Below are positions 55,601-63,580 of a DNA stretch of 64,000 nt, one piece after another. Source of the DNA: Brachypodium distachyon (lineage: Eukaryota; Streptophyta; Magnoliopsida; Poales; Poaceae). A model generated the notes under the pieces. The model saw only the letters and a program-made list of their open reading frames with translations. It was not told where the DNA came from and made no database searches. The first letter of the stretch is position 1. Each line of letters starts with the position of its first letter. A program made the translations under genes and the position numbers. The DNA is taken from positions 11,514,624 through 11,578,623 of the forward strand of contig NC_016134.3 of assembly GCF_000005505.3 (NCBI RefSeq), in the 5' to 3' direction.

Positions 55601-57751
55601 TGTTGTTGCGCCTTCTGCCATGCCTGAGAGGCAGCATGTAGCTGAGAAGCAGTTTGTTCCTGAGGTGTTGGTCGAGCATGTGGCTTCTGCTGATATTTCG
55701 GCGGCGATTGAGGTTGCTCTGAAGTCCCTTATCCCTGCACAGGCTGAGCTGCTGTGTGTCGAGCTGCAAAAGATGGCGACCGTTTGCTTGGACGAGACTG
55801 TCCAGCCCCTGCATGATATCGCCGCCTCCATTCAGAGTTTGGTCTTGCAATTGGGAACTATCCTGGAGCGTTCCGAGGTCACTCTTGGTAAGCTCGCCTC
55901 TGTGCCTGTTGTGCAGGTGGAGGCTGCCCCTGACGCTGATGCTTCACAGGCTTCTCCAACTCTGCTTGACCCGCCGAAGAAGCTTGTTGTCAACTTCACT
56001 GACGGGGGGCAGACTGTCATTTTGGCCATTGCTCTCCTCGTTGCCGGGCTTCTTCTGCGACTGATGAGGTTGATATACCTGTGGCACATCCCGCCGAGTT
56101 GGTGCCGGATCTGATCCGTGCTCCCTGGAATCTGATGTTCAGTGTATTCCGTCTGCTACGCTGTCGTGCGCTGAGCTCGTCCCTCCCGTGGAGATGTTGT
56201 GCCCGCTTGAGGAGATGCCACCTCGGGTGGGGCACCCAATCTCCTCCCATACGATCAAGAAGAATGGTGGTTTCAATGTGGCGCGCATGATGAAGGCCTT
56301 TGGTGCTCCTGATGAGACTCCAGCTAATGTTGATGAGACTCGAGATGAGGCGTGAGGTGTCGCCTACCACGATGGCGGATTTCATCAACAAGTTTACTTG
56401 CACACCCCAGTGCTCTGCTCGGAACCCCCATGCCCCAGCAAGTCAAGATGGTTGCTTCCCCTCGTGTCGTTCGGTGTAGCGGCAGGCTGGTCAAGGAAAA
56501 CAAAGGTTGCACTGTCCCGGTGGCTAAGAGGGCCGAGATTAGGTTAGCTGAGGCTTTTGGAGAGATGCCAAATGGTAAGGAAAAAGAGGGTGACCCCGAG
56601 GAGAGCGCAAAGACGACGATGAAGGCATACCTGGAGATGTACAAGAAGACGCTCACGCTCAAGGCGATCGAGGCGATTCATGTCTTGGCTGGCATCAGCG
56701 GAAAGGCACAAATGGACCTCACGACGTTAGGGTTCACTTGTGATGATCTATCGGTGGATACTCAGGAGGTTAATGTATAAACATGTGACTCCTGACAGTT
56801 GTTCAGCCTCTTTGGTTTCGAGCCGTTGTCGTCGCCAAGAACCAGCGCTATTCGAATGGAGACACGTCGGCATATGGAGCTTTTCAAGGGTGGAGTGAAT
56901 GTGCAAGTTGTTTTTGAGTTGCACCTTGTAGTGACCTTGAGTTTGGGTGCTTTCGTGTCCGGATCAGATGATGTTCCTTAGGTTGTTTTTCGACCGTTCT
57001 TTGGCAATAAATAATCCGTTGATGGTTGTTTCGTCAAAAAAAAAATTTGCTGCATTATTTCCATATATAGCGAAAGAGCCATTGGAACTGACAGTTGTGC
57101 TCCATTCTGTTTAATTTGACAGAATACGTAATTATGGTATTCATCTGTCCTGGATTAACGTACATGCTATTCCCTCCGTCCAACAAAAGATGTCTCAAGT
57201 TTGTCAAAATTTGGATGCATCTAAACATGACTTAGTGTTTAGATGCATCTAAATTTAATCAAAGTTGAGACATCCGTTGTCGGAAGGAGGAAGTACTAGA
57301 TTTGGTTCTGTAGCAAATAGCCATAGAAACTGATTGTTGTACTATACTACTACATTTCTGTTTGCTTGTATCCTGGAGATAGATATTGTGGTTTTCCTAC
57401 TGAAGAGTGAAAAGGGTTAAGTGCAGGGTAGTTGCCGATCGTCATGTACCTTGGGCTTGTGAAGCATTCTCCCGGCATCATGCACAAGAACTTGTGGACG
57501 ACCCTGATCTACGATGGTAAATGACTGCTTTAGAAACCTGCCATAAACATCTCGCGGTTCTTGCTGTTCAGTTTTTTTCTTTCTTTTTTTGCTTGTTTTA
57601 CAACATTCTTGCTTGATGACCAAACAGGTGCTGGAGACTTCTCATGATAGAACTCTGGAAGCACGGTTTACTAAATGGCCGCACCATGGATAGCTGCAAC
57701 GTTTTTCTCGACAACTTCAAGAAAGAAAGCACCGACCCCAAGGAACCATAA
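39180..57751 (+). CDS. EMF2: EMF2-like Polycomb protein (PRC2 Su(z)12 subunit)
   Basis: This subunit of Polycomb Repressive Complex 2 helps E(z)-type methyltransferases deposit H3K27me3 in the nucleus. In plants EMF2/VRN2/FIS2 proteins control flowering and seed development. Coding exons: 39180-39214, 39623-39770, 39869-39924, 40199-40313, 40404-40551, 40642-40707, 41351-41487, 42211-42270, 42460-42578, 43531-43589, 44539-44591, 44886-44942, 45024-45083, 45461-45510, 45592-45770, 47421-47550, 47665-47713, 48371-48454, 48589-48668, 57427-57516, 57628-57751. All introns are GT-AG and phases match, giving 632 codons plus stop, the family's usual size. The start is [12 protein letters not shown], as in grass EMF2. 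The N-terminal region has [22 protein letters not shown]2H2 finger lies at about residues 321-342 (CSICLVRC ... HLTSSH), a basic RRFKRCRR near 390, an acidic [17 protein letters not shown] near 520, and the VEFS box to the end ([55 protein letters not shown]). Exons 21 and 22 lie beyond an 8.8-kb intron filled with transposons. The paralogue class (a, b or c) cannot be assigned from sequence alone. Confidence 0.95.
39373..39475 (+). repeat. 51-bp tandem duplication in EMF2 intron 2
   Basis: GGTTCCATGT(G/A)AGCAAGTATTTTTTT followed by ATGGTAAATGACCATTAATTTAT occurs twice in direct succession. Confidence 0.85.
41059..41208 (+). repeat. Perfect 75-bp tandem duplication in EMF2 intron 7
   Basis: Two identical direct copies (41,059-41,133 and 41,134-41,208), each starting GTTGTGTTAGTTGACC. 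The lack of differences indicates a recent event. Confidence 0.92.
42604..42687. mobile_element. Stowaway-type MITE in EMF2 intron 10
   Basis: 84-bp near-perfect palindrome (CTCCCTCCGATCCACAATATAAG / ATTATGGATCAGAGGGAG) with TA flanks. Confidence 0.9.
43404..43473. mobile_element. Short Stowaway-type MITE in EMF2 intron 10
   Basis: 70-bp relative of 42,604-42,687 (CTCCCTCCGATCCATAATAAG / TATCGATCGGAGGGAG), TA flanks. It lies 57 bp upstream of exon 11. Confidence 0.88.
43596..43625 (+). repeat. (CT)n microsatellite beside a splice donor
   Basis: About 15 TC/CT repeats begin seven bases into the intron that follows exon 11 (donor GATG|GTTAGT). Confidence 0.95.
45771..46624. other. EMF2 intron 16, left part
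   Basis: 46,200-46,550 may hold another LINE-related piece: CTGAAAAAAAAGCAAAACCTCCCAGTCTCTGCATC resembles the reversed 3'UTR of grass LINEs. Otherwise nothing recognised. Confidence 0.35.
46625..47020 (-). pseudogene. LINE ORF2 C-terminal fragment in EMF2 intron 16
   Basis: The minus frame gives the RT zinc-binding domain: [37 protein letters not shown] and [14 protein letters not shown], then [15 protein letters not shown]. It ends in an A-run on the minus strand (the T9 run at 46,629-46,637), as expected for a 5'-truncated LINE inserted antisense to EMF2. The 5' limit near 47,020 is estimated. Confidence 0.85.
49453..49569 (-). repeat. 3' LTR of the copia element
   Basis: 117 bp, TG...CA ended, intact. 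Confidence 0.92.
49583..52900 (-). pseudogene. Copia pol: protease, integrase, RT, RNase H
   Basis: Copia order on the minus strand. The protease start is split by a frameshift inside its active-site triad: VLDSGG in one frame (52,758-53,144) and ASFHVTSDS in the next. The main ORF (50,351-52,858) has an integrase zinc finger (HHRLGH ... CKGCKLGK) and a catalytic core in which the usual RSD.GGEY motif reads RSNSRGEY, losing the catalytic Asp. It then has a Pro-rich linker and RT with [15 protein letters not shown]. RNase H follows in a separate ORF at 49,583-50,188 ([33 protein letters not shown]) after further frame breaks near 50,190-50,350. Confidence 0.93.
52901..53567 (-). other. Copia leader region with degenerate gag
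   Basis: Between the primer site and protease only a short gag tail is readable ([17 protein letters not shown] near 52,950). The capsid and zinc knuckle are absent. 53,330-53,460 contains purine-rich GAGCAGAGCAGCAGCAGG repeats. The + and minus ORFs across it are repeat-driven. Confidence 0.6.
53568..53579 (-). promoter_or_regulatory. Primer binding site, tRNA-iMet type
   Basis: TGGTATCAGAGC on the minus strand, directly abutting the 5' LTR. Confidence 0.9.
53580..53683 (-). repeat. 5' LTR of the copia element, first part
   Basis: Matches 49,453-49,556. The remaining 17 bp of the LTR are at 54,941-54,957, beyond the inserted TIR element, and the three bases CTC are present on both sides. 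Confidence 0.9.
53684..54940 (-). mobile_element. TIR transposon carrying an F-box fragment
   Basis: The left end (CAAATGTATCTCTGTAGCCGCATAC ... AAACCGTCTAATTTA, 53,683-53,736) is matched inverted by 54,860-54,916. The right end has about 24 further bases (AGGGTGAAATATGAACTTCTTC...) lacking on the left. This fits loss of the left tip by a deletion between two CTC triplets. If so, the original TSD could have been longer than the 3 bp now visible (CTC), for example 9 bp as in MULEs. The superfamily is therefore uncertain. The interior is GC-rich and gene-derived. Confidence 0.8.
53906..54661 (-). CDS. Captured F-box protein fragment
   Basis: The 251-codon ORF has a recognisable F-box at about residues 24-60 ([20 protein letters not shown], then [15 protein letters not shown]), the motif by which plant F-box proteins bind SKP1 in SCF ubiquitin ligases. 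The end of the motif is duplicated ([11 protein letters not shown] about 35 residues later), matching an imperfect internal DNA repeat. No LRR, kelch or FBD domain follows; the rest is Arg/Ser/Gly-rich low complexity. It lies between the TIRs of a transposon, so it is best read as a transduplicated host gene fragment. Expression and function are doubtful. Confidence 0.7.
   Translation of the reverse strand: MRQIIPTPPALPGHGARSVGEDDDRVSALPDDTLFEVLARLRCARAAARTGLVSRRWPTRSWPALPRPPPRPAARTGLLLRRWSVRSRPAPSLIPRPAAVSVLDIRLPLRPWSDETDGDARAKSLLPVSRAARGAESPKASQRSGWKRGLVSGGIRPVSGKTSTGGGSEHAWVQALAWEVGEAMRSERRPTLSLGCAGRARQKWQRRRKLSSNGKEKRRGAGGEISGEEEKYGDGGGGQRGDGAMAPAGEG
54958..56780 (+). pseudogene. LINE ORF1 (gag-like) with CCHC knuckle
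   Basis: Three + frames form a broken ORF1. The first, to 55,496, has a Ser/Pro-rich N-terminus and [12 protein letters not shown], then [17 protein letters not shown], a CCHC-type knuckle typical of plant LINE ORF1. The second, 55,620-56,114, has a coiled-coil-like region ([20 protein letters not shown]). The third, 56,352-56,780, has [20 protein letters not shown]. No ATG is visible in frame at the LINE 5' end. ORF2 (endonuclease/RT) is entirely absent; a short 3'UTR with AATAAATAAT leads to the A-tail. Confidence 0.75.
57170..57293. mobile_element. Stowaway-type MITE in EMF2 intron 20
   Basis: 124 bp, TTCCCTCCGTCCAACAAA / TTGTCGGAAGGAGGAAG ends, TA flanks. Same family as 12,425, 13,161 and 30,696. 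Confidence 0.9.
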
Positions 57752-58189
57752 ATGTTCGTGGAAAACATTGGCAAACTTGATTTGTAGGAAATATTGGCAA
57801 AACCGAGTAGTAGACGCCGCTCAGCAGAGTTTAACTTTAATTTCCTTGTCCGTCCGGATGCACTCATCTGGATCTCTATGTTGCATTCTGGAATTGTGGT
57901 TCTTTGCGGTATCAAATGACTGGATGTTTTTCTTTTTTCCGTTGAAGAAGAGTAACTACTAGGCAGTAGTATATTTTTCATAACGTTTTAAGTGTGTCAT
58001 CTTCTTCTTGTTTTGCTGGTAGAAGAAAACTCAAAGATGGAAACAAAGCAAATGTACAGTCCATGGAACTGAACATCCAACAAAACAAACTCCTCTCTGA
58101 TCATCTTCCTTCTTCCTCTTGTAGCGACACGGCTGGCGCGCTCCTCTTTTCCAAGCTCCCGCACCACCGCGGCAGCCTGCTGCTCGTGA
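57752..58189 (+). other. EMF2 3'UTR and downstream flank
   Basis: The 3'UTR starts at 57,752 (AATGTTCGTGG). No perfect AATAAA signal is seen, so the transcript end, perhaps before about 57,990, cannot be fixed. After that, short ORFs occur on both strands without recognisable domains. Confidence 0.4.
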
Positions 58190-60790
58190 GAGAATGGCAA
58201 ACCGAGAGCGTGCCCATGCCCACGCCCACCCTGACCACGGGGATGGCAATGGCCGCAAGGCTTCTTTTGTTTTCCTCCAAAATTTCATTGGAAACTTGCA
58301 CAATGACATTCGGTTGATCACCCAAGATCACATTTCACTGCCTCTCCCGCCCGCTTGATTTGTAGCTAGCTACGACTACTGAACTGCCTGCCATGGAAGG
58401 GGGATCAGGACATCGTGGTCTCGGATGCAGGGTATGCACGCATGTATATATTTGTACAGAGATCACGCACACTGTATGCAACCATGGATGCATGAGTTTA
58501 TCTTCAATTCAACCTCCTTTTCGAAAGAAAATAATGAGTTTCTCTTCAAATAAATTACAGAAACAGAAGGGGTTACAAACTGAAAAGAAAGACATGACAA
58601 TGTGAGGTTGGCGCAAAGGCTTGACACCGCAAGTATATATCAGTTCTAAGCCAGTCGCATAACAAAGTTGTGTTCTATACAGGAAAAGATAAGTGCATAC
58701 ATAAGCGATTTAGTTTGTTTCAACTTCAAGTGGCAATAGAGGCGCCAACTTCCAATTATCATGATAAGCGATTTAGGTCGTTTCAGAAAAATGCATAAAA
58801 TATTTCTAGACAATACGAAACTAGAGACATTTGAAACCGTACGTAATACTATCGGGAAACCATAGCAAGGAAGAGATGCAAACACCAAAATAACTAGTCC
58901 TTTTGCTCGTCATTTCAAATGGATTTCTTGGACTTTTCTGGTCAGTGCAACGTCGTTATCTCTTGCCCATGGTCTGATCAAATAAAAAGCACACAGCTTT
59001 GGGAATAACGACGAGCAGCTAGCTGATACATCTAGTTCTTTAGCGCGATGCTCGTGACCAGCACGGGCCGTACACTTGAGCCACATCTTGGAAAGTTGTC
59101 CTGTGAAGCTTTTTTTACTCTGAATTCTCCGGCTTCGTGACACCATGAAGGTCGCTTGTGTTTAATAGAAAGGTTTTCCACCTGCATTTCTACCTCGCAG
59201 CGGTACTTGGTTCCAGTAGATATCTTTGTTTTCCTCCAAAGTCCTGTCAGCACCTAACATAATTTCAATCTGATCAATCTTGTTATGACTGGTTGGTTAA
59301 TGGAACTGTGAAAAAGGGATATTTTAGGCACTGTGATTGCTCAGAGAAGTGTGGTTGTGTATTCGGAGAGTTATATATGTGGACAGATCGATCACACGAT
59401 GCTATCATGCTGATCAGACCTCCACATAAGATGTGTGTGCGCGCGGTTCATCTTCAGATGTGTTTAGAAGGTGAAAAGGAAAGCATGACACTGTGTCACA
59501 GTCACACTTGTTTCACGCAGCAAGCCCGGGGAATCTCCTTCATTTCCATCACTTGCAAGTGCAGTTTGGGCCACACTCACCCTGGTATATCTCTTATGTA
59601 TGTTCACTAGCAAGGATTTCCAACATTGATCAAGGAGCAAAACAGGGGCGGCCGAGGCCAAAAAGGCCAAGGCATAAGACTTGCCAGGTGTTTCGCACTG
59701 GCTAAAGCCCAACCACTTCCCTCGTCTTTGATCCGCTGGAGGAGCACCATGGGCGGGGTAGAAACGCTGTTGAAAACATCGACGCGCGGTTACTTCCTCA
59801 AACACGTCCCTCATCTCTGTGATGCGGCCGCCGCATCCGCCTTCTTTGCGCCGAGGAGCTCCAACACATCTCTGCACGTGGAAGCCGTGGAAGCAGTGTG
59901 TTTCCTTTTGATCACTCAGAAACCGGAGCTGGAGAGATCTTACGTAAAACCAGATTACGATGTGACAAAAGCAAAAACAAATTTTATTGTTTCCAAAAAG
60001 AAGCAAAACAAGTCAAGAAGAGAAGACATGGATGAATGCGCTAAGCCGGGTCGAGTATAAAGCTTTGACTCGTTTCTGCGGCAAATATGGCTGAATCTTC
60101 CACTTTCGACATTACATCTAACATCCAACAAGTTGAATTCCTGTCGGCCGTCCCTGTTTTGCCATCACCTGAATCTGTGTGGTCACGAATAAGGCTATAA
60201 CTGTTCAATTAAATCTGCTATCTATCTACTGGATGAGTAAAATCTAAAACCAACTAAGCCTTCTATTCCTCTCACATTCCGCACTTCACTGTTAGTTGCT
60301 CCTTGGGCCTCAGCATGGCCTAAGCCACTCGCTGGAATGGAAAACTTGTAAGGGATCGCCATTATCTAGAGCTGGCAGAGTAGGATGAGCTGAGAACATG
60401 CGCATGTCTATACCCACACTGATAACAAAGGATGACATTAGACATGCAGCAACCAAGGGCCGCACACACGATGGTTACTTTGTTTTCCTCCAAAATTTCA
60501 CCTGGAACCTAACAGGATGACAATTTGAGCTGATATTCTAAGAGCATCATTTCCATTGCCACTACCACTTGTTTCTACCTAGTACTGAACTGTCATGATC
60601 GAAAGGGAGATCAAGACAGTGTTATCTCTCAGGGAGTGTATGCACGTATATATATTTGCACAGAGATCATGCAACATATTATGTAGAGATCACACACTGT
60701 ACGCGTGAGTTTCTCTTCAAATAAATTTCAGAAACAGAAGGGTTTGGAAGCTGAAAAGAAAGGCATGACAATGCTGTGTCCCATATAGGA
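58190..60790. repeat. Three copies of a segmental repeat
   Basis: Related segments lie at about 58,190-58,620, 59,150-59,510 and 60,400-60,790. All have TTTGTTTTCCTCCAAA(A/G)T. The outer two share TACTGAACTG, GTATGCACG.ATGTATATATTTG, CAGAGATCA.GCA and TTTCTCTTCAAATAAATT.CAGAAACAGAAGG, then GAAAAGAAAG.CATGACAATG. The TCTCCAAAAT core also occurs in the 18-32-kb block A copies, suggesting common ancestry. No conserved reading frame was found. Confidence 0.6.
59511..60399. other. Spacer between repeat copies
   Basis: ORFs exist on both strands (for example 59,626-60,060 + and 59,464-60,006 -), but they overlap each other and show no domain. Confidence 0.3.
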
Positions 60791-61064
60791 AAATATAAGT
60801 CTATACATACATAATAATGTTTTCCCTGCACAACAAAAATGACCAACAACTACCGGTTAAATATTGAAGTGTGGCAATAAGTACCTATTTCTACATGTAA
60901 CACTTCAACTCACATGGAAAAATTTCATGCAAGCGGTCTCCATCAACTTTCTGATATCAATTAATTAGCACAAATTTGTGATGTTATTTGACAGTTTCCA
61001 TTGAGAACCACATATATTTGAGACCTACAAGAATTTTGAGAAAGCAAAACCGAAAAAGGATTCC
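60791..61064. other. AT-rich spacer
   Basis: Nothing recognised. Confidence 0.35.
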
Positions 61065-61730
61065 AATTCTTTCAGATACAAGTTTTACAATGGTTGGCGA
61101 TCCTAGAACCGTCCAACCTAATTGATTCGATGGTGGAAAAATAAGAAATACTTGAAAATACTAAAACAAAAGTACTAAAAAGTATCCTCTCTGAACCCAC
61201 CCGTCAGAAATTCTCCACCGAACCTCTTCCTCCTCTGGTTTCCTCACCGTTCTCCCCTCCTTCCCCGACCCTCCCCGACCCCCTCCCATCCACGTACCCT
61301 GCGCGCCCCCGACGCCTGCCGCGCCACCGCCGCCCACCTCGCGCCGCCGCCGCCCCTCCTCTTCTCCCCTCGCGCCGCCGATGCCTCCTCCCCTCCGCCC
61401 GCCGCGCCGCCGCCGCCTCGTGCTCCCCTCCTCCCCTCCGCCCTGGCCGCCGCCGCCGCCCGAGCAGAAGGAGGCGCCCGAGGCCTCCTCCTCGCGCCGC
61501 CCACCTCGTGCTCCCCCAAGCGTCGGCCTCCTCCTCGTCCTGGACGCTGCCACCGCCAAGCGCCGGCCGCCGGCCTCCTCCTCCTCTTGGCCGCTGCAGC
61601 CCCCAAGCGACCCACGAGGCGCCCTCAAGGAACCAGTGCTAGAGGCGGTCAGTCCAATTCTCCAGTGCAGGCGGGTTGGGAGCAGCGGGAAAGACCGGTG
61701 GTTGCAGCGCAAATTCTCCAATTCTCCAGT

Positions 61731-61794
61731 ACACAAATTTGTACACGAAGTTCCTTGTTGTAGAAAAACAAAGGCACTTCGTGTACAAATGTGT
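61731..61794. repeat. Perfect-stem hairpin
   Basis: Arms of about 24-26 bp (ACACAAATTTGTACACGAAG / CTTCGTGTACAAATGTGT) surround a 14-base loop. It lies at the end of the GC-rich left arm of the MULE-like element. It could be a small inverted duplication. Confidence 0.8.
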
Positions 61795-62047
61795 GAATGA
61801 GCAAAAGCATGTTGCACTTATTGCTACATTGTCTCTGCACTGGACAGTGTAGTACAGTACTTTGAATTAGAACAAACACCTGCATAATTTGCTTGGTCAT
61901 CCTCATCAGCATTCTCTCTGGATTTCCTTGTTCCACGTGTCGCTGTTTTATTGTTTGCTCCAGAACACTCACATGTGGGTCCATGTTTCAGTCAATAATG
62001 TATCCAGTAGATCACAAGATATATTGACATTATACTGCTAGATACTA

Positions 62048-62332
62048 CTCCTTCCATCCGTACATACGAGGCGTCTTTTCCAAATCCCCCTGTCCATCTA
62101 TATGAGGCGGGCTTGATTCCATTCAGCCGAATGGGTGCAGCAGCTAAAGTATTAAATAACAACAGCCCAAGTGAGCAATGTTGCATGCTATAGTCCAAGC
62201 GAGTAAAAGCGAGGGGCCTGGACCCATGAAAGGACACATAGAAATGAAGCTACGCATCGGCCCGCGGAAAGATTTCAGCATCTTGGTATGTGTGAGAAAA
62301 CAAACACGCCTCATATACATGGACGGAGGGAG
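62048..62332. mobile_element. MITE, about 285 bp, Stowaway-like ends
   Basis: Inverted ends CTCCTTCCATCCGTACATACGAGGCG / CGCCTCATATACATGGACGGAGGGAG with TA at both sides. It is longer than the other MITEs here. Confidence 0.85.
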
Positions 62333-62537
62333 TAGTTAACAACAATAACAAGACTAAAGTATTAAAACTCCTGGAACATCTTGTATCTTTTATGATTTGT
62401 CAGATATGAACACTATAGTCCAAGATATATTGACATTACTAGTGAAGCGTCCATGCGTTGCAACGAAGAGATAATCATCCTATCATTTAAAAAGTATGAT
62501 GAAAGGATCATTGTGTAGAGAACAACAAAATAGCCAT

Positions 62538-62822
62538 TTACAAAATTTCATCTACTTCTACCCTCGTCATGTAAGCTGCATAATTCATCTTCCTCCATTT
62601 CCTGTCTTCTCTCTTCATGTGCTTTTCACGCGAACCTTCACGACTGCAGACAAATTTCCTCAAAATTTTCTCCTCGTTGGCTTCATCCCACTCAACATAG
62701 CTTATCCGCACACTAAAACCTTTCTCAAGAGCATAACTGTTATAGAACTCGAAACCATCATCCTCGTTACCAAACGTCCTCTCGACGATGTCAAGGTACT
62801 CATCAATGGACTCATCAACCAT
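62538..62822 (-). CDS. FAR1/FHY3-type DNA-binding domain fragment
   Basis: The 94-codon ORF starts MVDESIDEYLDIVERTFGNE and carries the FAR1 domain start GFEFYNSYALEKGFSVRISY, then FVCSREGSREKHMKRE. In FHY3/FAR1 proteins and their MULE transposase relatives this is a WRKY-GCM1-like zinc-binding domain. Here the ORF stops after VEVDEIL, so the second half of the zinc domain, the MULE transposase domain and SWIM finger are missing. A candidate GC-rich 5'UTR exon on the same strand ends at a donor (GCTGCCGAG|GTAACT) near 63,147. It is probably a truncated transposase-derived gene, not a functional FAR1 transcription factor. Confidence 0.72.
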   Translation of the reverse strand: MVDESIDEYLDIVERTFGNEDDGFEFYNSYALEKGFSVRISYVEWDEANEEKILRKFVCSREGSREKHMKREDRKWRKMNYAAYMTRVEVDEIL

Positions 62823-63146
62823 GTCTTTTAATCACATACAAATCAAGATTATGTCACGAAAGCGAACCAAAACATGTAAATCATGGGCCTAACAGAAGAA
62901 GGGAACATCCACTGCTGAAATACAATACACATACACTTGCATCATCGTTAAACAGGAACTCTAAAACGGCACTATAGCATTGGAATTATGGAATTTCAAT
63001 GGATTGAGTTCATCAAGATCATGAAATTAACGTAATAAGCGATCTTTAAAAAGATTCAGTCATGCCAGAAACCTCAGTGTGCATGAAAAAAGGGTGACTT
63101 TTTGGACTTTAATTTTACACGAAAAAATAAAAAATAATAAAAGTTA

Positions 63147-63430
63147 CCTCGGCAGCGGCCAGGGCGGCGTGAGGCGAGGCTCGACGAGGGCGGGGCCGCC
63201 GGATCCGGCCGGGGGGGAGGTGGGCAGCGACGCGGGCGGAGCACGGGGCGGCCGCCCAAGGGGAGCACGCGGCGGTGGCGGCACCGGCGGAACGCGCGGC
63301 GGGGGGAAGGGAGGCGGCGGCGGCGCGAGGGAGCAGGTGGGAGGCGGCGCCGGCCAGAGGGGACGAGGCGGCGCCGGCGCGAGGTGAGGGGGGCGAGCGG
63401 GCGAGTAGCTCGGGGAAGGAGACGCGTGCG
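63147..63430 (-). other. Predicted GC-rich leader exon of the FAR1-type ORF
   Basis: A C+G-rich block on the minus strand ends in GCTGCCGAG|GTAACT, a good splice donor, followed by an AT-rich intron. It would precede the ORF at 62,822. Confidence 0.35.
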
Positions 63431-63580
63431 AGTTAGCGGGGAACGGGTTCAGATCTTAGAACAATCCAAAAATCAACGGTCCTAATTAATTCTCGCGAGA
63501 GTACTGAGAAATACTGAAAAGTACTCGCCAATCATCGTAAAAAAGCTCTCTTTCAAAACTGGAAAATCTACCATCTAAAT

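Larger units (their letters stand above)
49343..57042 (+). mobile_element. LINE-derived insertion in EMF2 intron 20 (outer element)
   Basis: The 15-bp direct repeat AAATTTGCTGCATTA lies at 49,328-49,342 and 57,043-57,057. The right copy abuts a ten-A run (57,036-57,045), the signature of target-primed insertion on the + strand. After removal of the nested copia element the LINE consists of a short GC-rich 5' end (49,343-49,452) and ORF1-like sequence from 54,958 to the tail. No RT is present, so it was mobilised in trans or derives from a deleted parent. Confidence 0.92.
61065..63580 (-). mobile_element. Long-TIR, GC-rich MULE-like element with FAR1-type ORF
   Basis: Left end GTTTTACAATGGTTGGCGATC (about 61,082) is mirrored by TTTTTACGATGATTGGCGAGTAC on the complement at about 63,520-63,545. 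Inward of each lie A-rich AATACTGAAAAGTACT-type phrases, a TCTGAACCC box and long C-rich stretches in opposite orientation (61,190-61,640 and the complement of 63,150-63,440). A FAR1-domain ORF lies inside. FAR1/FHY3 proteins derive from MULE transposases, so a degenerate Jittery/FAR1-type MULE is the best reading. A TSD was not established. Confidence 0.5.

Noticed and set aside
59464..60060. Overlapping 144- and 180-codon ORFs on opposite strands
   Set aside because: They are antisense to each other, with no domain or splice support, and lie between repeat copies.
61161..61817. Pro/Arg- or Gly-rich ORFs in the GC-rich arm
   Set aside because: Low-complexity GC-rich DNA gives long open frames on both strands. 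No motif was found.
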